In this document: positions 6,489 to 10,811 of the stretch, piece by piece
How positions within the stretch are numbered: the stretch's first letter is position 1
How the letters are laid out: each line of letters starts with the position of its first letter
Source of the DNA: an uncultured Acidimicrobiaceae bacterium
GTDB taxonomy: Bacteria; Actinomycetota; Acidimicrobiia; Acidimicrobiales; Microtrichaceae
Direction: 5' to 3'
Assembly (NCBI GenBank): GCA_937868025.1
Contig: CALMLJ010000680.1
Span: forward strand, 1-10,811
DNA: 10,811 bases
Made by a program: the position numbers and the translations under genes
The notes under the pieces: generated by a model
Seen by the model: only the letters and a program-made list of their open reading frames with translations
What the model was told of the DNA's origin: nothing
Database searches by the model: none

Positions 6489-7979
6489 ATGGCCGTCGTT
6501 CACCGTGTCCTCCCCGAATCGCCCATCGTGACGCTCGACGATCACCTCGCCAACGGGGGCGGCGTGGGTCTGGCTGCGGCTCGGGAGCTCGCACCGTCGG
6601 CGGTCGTGGCGCTGCTCGATGACGCCGGGTTGCGGGGTCGCGGCGGTGCGGGGTTCCCGACGGGACGGAAGTGGGCTGCCGTCATCGAGAATCTCGCAGC
6701 CGATGCTCCCGCCACGGTCGTCGTCAACGGCGCCGAGGGTGAGCCGGGCACGTTCAAGGACCGCTCGATCCTCCGGACCAACCCCTACGCGGTGCTCGAG
6801 GGCGCGTTGATCGCGGCGCACGCCGTCTCCGCCGACCGGGTGATCGTTGCCGTGAAGGCCTCGTTCCACCCGGAGGCGGACGCGCTGCGGGACGCGGTCG
6901 CCAGTCTGGTGGCGGCGCGCTGGTGCGACGACGTCCAGGTCGACGTCTTCGTGGGTCCGTCGGCGTACCTGTTCGGCGAGGAGACCGCGATGCTGGAGGC
7001 GCTCGACGGTCGCCCTCCGTTCCCCCGCATCGCCCCGCCGTTCCGGCGAGGCGTCGACGAGGTGGTCGCCGGCGCGGTCGACCTCACCTCGGGGAGCGGC
7101 CTGTCGGCGCACGTCGAGATGTCCGAGCCGACCGGTGCCACCGACGCGCCGCCGGCGCTCGTGGACAACGTGGAGACGCTTGCCAACGTGACGTTCATCC
7201 TCGCTCAGGGGGTCGATGCCTTCCGCTCGCTCGGCACCTCCGAGTCGCCCGGCACCGTGGTCTGCACGGTCTCGGGCGCGGTGGTCGAGCCTGGAGTTGC
7301 CGAGGTCGAGATGGGCACGACGCTCGCCGAGGTCATCGACGAGATCGGCGGCGGAGCGTTGCCCGAGCACCGGATCGTCGCCGCACTCCCGGGCGTGTCC
7401 GGCGCGATGATCGTCGCCGACGCGTTCGACGTGGCGCTCACGTACGAGGCGATGGCGGAGATCGGCTCGGGACTGGGGTCGGCCGGATTCCTGGTGTTCG
7501 ACGATCACGACGACCTCGTCGCCGTCGCTGCCGGGGTGTCTCGGTTCCTCTACGTCGAGTCGTGCGGGCAGTGCACCCCGTGCAAGCAGGACGGCGGGGC
7601 GATCTCCGGGGCGCTCGACGCACTGCTCGACGGTTCGCTCGGCGAGGCCGAACGCTCGGACGCCCTCGTCACCGTCCGGGAACGGCTCGACACCGTTGCC
7701 GACGGCGCGCGCTGCGCGCTTGCCCGCCAACACGAGGAGGTGGTGGGCAGCATCCTCGACGCGTTCCCCGCGGCGGTGACCAGCTACGTCGACCTCCCCG
7801 GCACGCCCCGTGATCGGATGCTGATCGGTGAGCTCGTCGACCTCCGCGCCGGCATCACCCTTCTCGACGAGCGGATCCTCCGCCGTCAACCGGACTGGTC
7901 CGACAACGAGGTCGATTCGGGGGAGACCCCGGTGGAGCGACTGACCGACCACCGTTCGAACTCCACCATCGTGCGCTGA
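6489..7979 (+). CDS. Orphan NuoF-like NADH-binding flavo-iron-sulfur protein (complex I 51-kDa family)
   Basis: A 496-aa member of the family that passes electrons from NADH through FMN to a 4Fe-4S cluster. FMN/NADH-site motifs are intact: LRGRGGAGFPTGRKW (48-62), NGAEGEPGTFKDR (80-92), YLFGEETAMLEALDG (160-174), VDNVETLANV (225-234). An SLBB-type segment follows, and the cluster ligands are Cys359, Cys362, Cys365 (SCGQCTPCKQDG) and Cys409. Two departures from respiratory NuoF: the stretch between PPF (183-185) and VDNVET is about 25 residues longer than I expect, and about 87 residues follow the last Cys. No nuoE, nuoG or ferredoxin gene is adjacent, so it is probably a stand-alone NADH oxidoreductase or a soluble electron-input module rather than part of complex I. 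Start ATG 6489 follows TAGGAG, which lies in a hairpin. The partner acceptor is unknown. Confidence 0.9.
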   Translation: MAVVHRVLPESPIVTLDDHLANGGGVGLAAARELAPSAVVALLDDAGLRGRGGAGFPTGRKWAAVIENLAADAPATVVVNGAEGEPGTFKDRSILRTNPYAVLEGALIAAHAVSADRVIVAVKASFHPEADALRDAVASLVAARWCDDVQVDVFVGPSAYLFGEETAMLEALDGRPPFPRIAPPFRRGVDEVVAGAVDLTSGSGLSAHVEMSEPTGATDAPPALVDNVETLANVTFILAQGVDAFRSLGTSESPGTVVCTVSGAVVEPGVAEVEMGTTLAEVIDEIGGGALPEHRIVAALPGVSGAMIVADAFDVALTYEAMAEIGSGLGSAGFLVFDDHDDLVAVAAGVSRFLYVESCGQCTPCKQDGGAISGALDALLDGSLGEAERSDALVTVRERLDTVADGARCALARQHEEVVGSILDAFPAAVTSYVDLPGTPRDRMLIGELVDLRAGITLLDERILRRQPDWSDNEVDSGETPVERLTDHRSNSTIVR

Positions 7980-8038
7980 GGGACTGTCCGCCGGTTCGTC
8001 CCGCTGATATCGGCGTCGGGGGCCCGGTGGCGGTGCCG

Positions 8039-8044
8039 TAACCT
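8039..8044 (+). promoter_or_regulatory. Candidate -10 box for a leaderless ABC-F transcript
   Basis: TAACCT fits TANNNT and ends eight bases before ATG 8053; no purine-rich ribosome-binding site lies between. The geometry matches the box before the lipoprotein gene at 6431-6436. It implies that the ABC-F gene has its own promoter in the 73-bp gap despite following the NuoF-like gene on the same strand. No clear -35 is seen. Confidence 0.45.
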
Positions 8045-8052
8045 CTGCCGCC

Positions 8053-9687
8053 ATGAGTCTGAGCATCGAGCACCTGGCGTACGCCCATCCCGGTGGGACG
8101 GTGCTGTTCGACGACGTGTCGTTCAAGGTCCCGGCCGGCACGGTGAGCGCGCTGGTCGGCGGCAACGGCGTCGGCAAGACGACGCTCATGCGCCTTGTTG
8201 CCAAGGAGCTGACGCCGCTCGACGGTGAAATCGCCGTGTCGGGCGAGGTGCACTACCTGCCACAGGATCTCGGCATCGGCTCGACCGACGTGCCGATCCG
8301 ATTGATGCTGACGCGTGCGGCACCGTCCCACGTGCGCGCCGCCGGTGAAGCCCTCGCGGACGTCGAGGCCCGACTCGCCGCCGGCGACGACGCGGCGGCT
8401 TTCGAGATCGGCGACGCGTTGGAACGGTGGGGGGCCCTCGGTGGCTACCAACTCGAGGCGATGTGGGACGAGGTGTGTCGGCGCGTGCTCGGCGCCGGCC
8501 TGTCCGAGGTCGGTGACCGGTTGATCAGCACGATGTCGGGCGGTGAGCGCAAGCGGCTCGTGCTCGACGCGGTCTTCGAGACCGAGCCGGCGGTGCTGCT
8601 CCTCGACGAGCCCGACAACTTCCTCGACATCCCCGCGAAGGAGTGGTTGCAGGAGCGACTCGCCGCTACCAAGGCCACGGTGCTGCTCATCTCCCACGAC
8701 CGTGAGCTGCTGTGCGCGAGTCCCAAGCGGATCGTCACGCTCGAGGCGAGCGGCGCGTGGGTGCACGGCGAGAGCTACGCGACCTACGACGACGCCAGCT
8801 TCCAGCGGCAGGAGCGTCTCGCCGCCGATCGGTCACGGTGGGAGGAAGAGGAACGGCGGCTGTTCCACTTCTACAAGATCATGAAGCAGCGGGCGGCCTC
8901 GAGCGGCAACTCGTCGCGTGCCGACGCTGCGGAGACCCGCTGGAAGCGGTACGTCGAGGCCGGGCCTCCGCCGGCGCCGGCGCCCCGGCATCGCATCACG
9001 CCGAACCTGGTCGGTGCCGACAGTGGTCGTATCGCGTTGCGCTGTGACGACCTCGAGGTCGACGGCCTGGTGCTGCCCTTCACGGCCGAGGTGCACTTCG
9101 GCGATCGGGTCGGGCTCGTCGGTCCCAACGGCACCGGCAAGTCGCACCTGATGCGCACGATCGCCGGCGAGCTGGCCCCGTCGGGCGGGTCCGTCACGTT
9201 GGGCGCCCGTATCAACCTGGGCTACTTCTCCCAGATGAACCGGCGAGCCGAGTTCGAGGACAACGAGCTGTTCGACATCGCCCGCGGGCGGGTCACCACC
9301 GACACGGCGGCGATGGGTGCCCTCGGCCGGTATGGCCTCGCCACGGCATCGGACCGACTGCCGTCGACGCTGTCAGGTGGTCAGCGGGCACGACTCGACG
9401 TCATGTGCCTCGAGCTCGACGGGTGCAACCTGCTCCTGCTCGACGAGCCCACCGACAACCTCGACCTTGAGTCGTCGGAGGTGCTGCAGGAGGCGCTCGA
9501 GGGGTTCACGGGCACGGTGATCGCGGTCTCGCACGATCGCGCGTTCCTGCGGTCGCTCTCGACGTTCTGGCATCTCGACGAGGACGGCATCGTTCGGGAG
9601 TTCCCCGAGATCGACCTCGTTATGCCGGTGCTGACCGGGCGGGCCGCGGCCGACTCGGTGAAGCACGCCAGGGTGCTGACGGTCTGA
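8053..9687 (+). CDS. ABC-F family ATPase (two ABC domains, no membrane segments)
   Basis: Soluble tandem ATPase of 544 aa. ABC-F proteins bind the ribosome near the E-site and relieve stalls, tune translation or protect against antibiotics. Domain 1: Walker A GGNGVGKTT (36-44), signature MSGGERKRL (161-169), Walker B LLLDEPDNFLD with Asp185 and Glu186, switch His in LLISHDREL. Domain 2: Walker A GPNGTGKSH (357-365), signature LSGGQRARL (440-448), Walker B LLLLDEPTDNLD with Asp464 and Glu465, switch His in VSHDRAFL. Both catalytic glutamates are present, so it should be active. The linker (about 255-320) is charged (RSRWEEEERRLFHF) and then Pro/Ala-rich, the expected place for the ribosome-contacting arm. 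First-domain DEPDN replaces the more usual DEPTN. I cannot assign it to EttA, Uup or a resistance subfamily. Start ATG 8053 lacks a Shine-Dalgarno and is probably leaderless. It converges with the next gene across only four bases. Confidence 0.93.
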   Translation: MSLSIEHLAYAHPGGTVLFDDVSFKVPAGTVSALVGGNGVGKTTLMRLVAKELTPLDGEIAVSGEVHYLPQDLGIGSTDVPIRLMLTRAAPSHVRAAGEALADVEARLAAGDDAAAFEIGDALERWGALGGYQLEAMWDEVCRRVLGAGLSEVGDRLISTMSGGERKRLVLDAVFETEPAVLLLDEPDNFLDIPAKEWLQERLAATKATVLLISHDRELLCASPKRIVTLEASGAWVHGESYATYDDASFQRQERLAADRSRWEEEERRLFHFYKIMKQRAASSGNSSRADAAETRWKRYVEAGPPPAPAPRHRITPNLVGADSGRIALRCDDLEVDGLVLPFTAEVHFGDRVGLVGPNGTGKSHLMRTIAGELAPSGGSVTLGARINLGYFSQMNRRAEFEDNELFDIARGRVTTDTAAMGALGRYGLATASDRLPSTLSGGQRARLDVMCLELDGCNLLLLDEPTDNLDLESSEVLQEALEGFTGTVIAVSHDRAFLRSLSTFWHLDEDGIVREFPEIDLVMPVLTGRAAADSVKHARVLTV

Positions 9688-9691
9688 CCCG

Positions 9692-10811
9692 TCAGGCGAC
9701 GCCTTGGTGCTCGACCACCTCGGCGGGAGGCTCGGACTCGCGGTGTCGTTCGTAGGCCCAGCCCGGCCCACGGAACACGAACGACAGACGGTTGCGCCAT
9801 CCCTTCGCCCGGAACACGTCGCGGACGATGTCGCGGTATTCGCGGAAGATGATCGACAGCGGCGAGAACGTGTTGAGGTTCTTGGTGAGGCCGTAGACGA
9901 CCTTCTCGTCCTCGGGCTCGAAGGTGCCGAACGCCTTGTCCCAGGAGATCAGGATGCCGCCGTGGTTGCGGTCGAGGTACTGCGGGTTGCTCCCGTGGTG
10001 CACCCGGTGGTGTGACGGCGTGTTCATCTGGGCCTCGAAGCGACCCAGTTTGGGAATCGTCTCGGTGTGCACCCAGTACTGGTAGAGCAGGTTGACCGAA
10101 CGCGCGGTCTCGATCATCGACGGGCGCACGCCGAGGAACGACAGGAGGCCGTACGGCACGAAGGTGCCGAGGCCGTCGGCCACCGGCTGACGTAGGGCGA
10201 CCGAGAGGTTGTACCGCTCGCTCGAGTGGTGGGGCACGTGGATCGCCCACATGAACCGGCTCTCGTGCATGAACCGGTGGTTCCAGTAGTAGATGAGGTC
10301 CCAGCCGACGAGGGCGGTCGCCCAACCGGCGACGCCGGTGCCCAGGTCGGTGAGGCGCCGGTCCCACAACCGCGGTGCGGCGAAGCGCTGTGCCCACGTC
10401 GACGTCACGACCAGGCCGCCGGTCGCGAGCGCCGCCACAGCTGCGGCTCCGGCCACCTGCTCGACACGGCGCGCCACGGCGTCGTCGCGTTCGTCGGTCG
10501 TCGCAACGTCGCGGAGTTCGGCCGTCGTCCGGCTCCGTCGCCGACGCGCCACGGCATCGGCCACGGTCGCGGTCGTCGCCGCCGCTGCCGCAGTCGCGAG
10601 CATCGGCACAGCGGCGCGGCCCTTGCCGAGCTCGAGGTGGCGGCGGAACTGCTTGTTGAGCAGGGGAGCGACGACGCTCAGGTGCGCCATGGTCATGTTG
10701 GCGGTGGTGTCGCGCCGCTCGAACTGGCCGGCGTCGTAGGCCGGGTCGTCGCGGTGAGCCTTCAGCCAGCGGTGCTCCGCCAGCATGGTCGCGTAGTAGA
10801 ACGGCGTCGCG
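9692..10811 (-). CDS. Fatty acid hydroxylase/sterol desaturase superfamily membrane oxygenase, N-terminus off the right edge
   Basis: Predicted integral-membrane di-iron oxygenase acting on lipid substrates (hydroxylation, desaturation or ether cleavage; the exact substrate is not readable). At least 372 residues are in the window. The histidine clusters are present in order: HRFMH (about 10264-10280), HVPHH (about 10224-10240) and HHRVHH (about 9997-10014), plus YWVHTE between them. The block after the last cluster, NPQYLDRNHGGILISWDKAFGTFEPE, split here as NPQYLDRNHGG and ILISWDKAFGTFEPE, is typical of the family branch that includes alkylglycerol monooxygenase-like proteins. An ATG at 10786 exists, but the frame continues with no stop to the edge and encodes hydrophobic ATPFYYAT directly before it, so the true start lies outside. 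Between the first helices is an Arg/Ala-rich charged segment (around ARRRRSRTTAELRDV) that may be a cytoplasmic loop. It converges tail-to-tail with the ABC-F gene. Confidence 0.92.
   Translation of the reverse strand, partial: ATPFYYATMLAEHRWLKAHRDDPAYDAGQFERRDTTANMTMAHLSVVAPLLNKQFRRHLELGKGRAAVPMLATAAAAATTATVADAVARRRRSRTTAELRDVATTDERDDAVARRVEQVAGAAAVAALATGGLVVTSTWAQRFAAPRLWDRRLTDLGTGVAGWATALVGWDLIYYWNHRFMHESRFMWAIHVPHHSSERYNLSVALRQPVADGLGTFVPYGLLSFLGVRPSMIETARSVNLLYQYWVHTETIPKLGRFEAQMNTPSHHRVHHGSNPQYLDRNHGGILISWDKAFGTFEPEDEKVVYGLTKNLNTFSPLSIIFREYRDIVRDVFRAKGWRNRLSFVFRGPGWAYERHRESEPPAEVVEHQGVA

Noticed and set aside
6424..6594. N-terminal extension of the lipoprotein by 57 residues
   Set aside because: It would overlap the divergent NuoF-like gene and bury a perfect signal peptide and lipobox; ATG 6423 fits a leaderless start.
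6420..8204. 594-codon open frame on the minus strand
   Set aside because: It lies wholly antisense to the NuoF-like gene and the ABC-F start. Its translation is Arg/Gly/Asp/His-rich with no recognisable domain, typical of the opposite-strand shadow of GC-rich codons.
7855..8766. 303-codon open frame on the minus strand
   Set aside because: It is antisense to the first half of the ABC-F gene; no motif is recognised.
9684..9695. Symmetric CTGAC-CC-GTCAG across the two convergent stops
   Set aside because: Facing TGA stop codons are palindromic by nature; five-base arms and no T-run give no case for a terminator.
10786..10811. ATG 10786 as the true start of the membrane oxygenase
   Set aside because: The frame stays open to the window edge and codes for a hydrophobic run directly before the ATG, so the start is outside.
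1..10811. Mobile elements, CRISPR, tRNA or rRNA, horizontally acquired island
   Set aside because: No transposase motifs, terminal repeats, spaced direct repeats or RNA-gene patterns were seen, and base composition is even throughout.

Overview
The window is an ordinary-looking stretch of chromosome from a very GC-rich bacterium, almost certainly an actinomycete (Actinomycetota). The pointers are strong G/C bias at third codon positions, an MprA/MprB-like two-component pair, an Rpf-type transglycosylase-like secreted protein, a lipoprotein with a poly-Thr stalk, and start sites that look leaderless. Several Thr/Pro/Ala linkers recall Acidimicrobiia (Ilumatobacter-like), but that finer placement is inference. 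I see no mobile element, tRNA, rRNA or CRISPR array. Coding density is very high and no gene-free stretch exceeds about 130 bases.

Layout, left to right. On the minus strand, read from 3115 down to 1, lie a secreted coiled-coil/Rpf-like cell-wall lytic protein (2090-3115), an OmpR-family response regulator (1325-2020) and its sensor histidine kinase (1-1328, C-terminus cut off by the window edge). Regulator and kinase overlap by an ATGA and are surely co-translated. Across a 130-bp divergent region is an AqpZ-type aquaporin (3246-3995, plus). Next come an HxlR-family repressor (4011-4427, minus) and, divergently, a trypsin-like PDZ protease without a signal peptide (4515-5450, plus). Their short intergenic region holds two copies of a 9-bp palindrome (TAGTGACTA), the best operator candidate in the window. 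An alpha/beta-hydrolase lipoprotein (5461-6423, minus) is divergent from an orphan NuoF-like NADH-binding flavoprotein (6489-7979, plus). The Shine-Dalgarno of the latter lies inside an 8-bp perfect hairpin. An ABC-F ATPase (8053-9687, plus) converges on a fatty-acid-hydroxylase/sterol-desaturase-type membrane oxygenase (9692-10811, minus), whose N-terminus runs off the right edge.

Functionally the left third looks like envelope sensing and remodelling: two-component system, wall lytic enzyme, water channel. The extracytoplasmic sensor domain of the kinase carries an Asp/His-rich loop containing a DxDxDG calcium-loop signature. The MprAB-like pair sits about 2.5 kb from an HtrA-like protease; in mycobacteria mprAB lies beside the HtrA-like gene pepD, but here the protease has its own divergent HxlR regulator. 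The right half holds single-gene units of unrelated housekeeping or redox function. I found no convincing undescribed multi-gene system. The most testable novelties are the HxlR/protease operator, the hairpin over the NuoF-like start, and the acidic sensor loop of the kinase.
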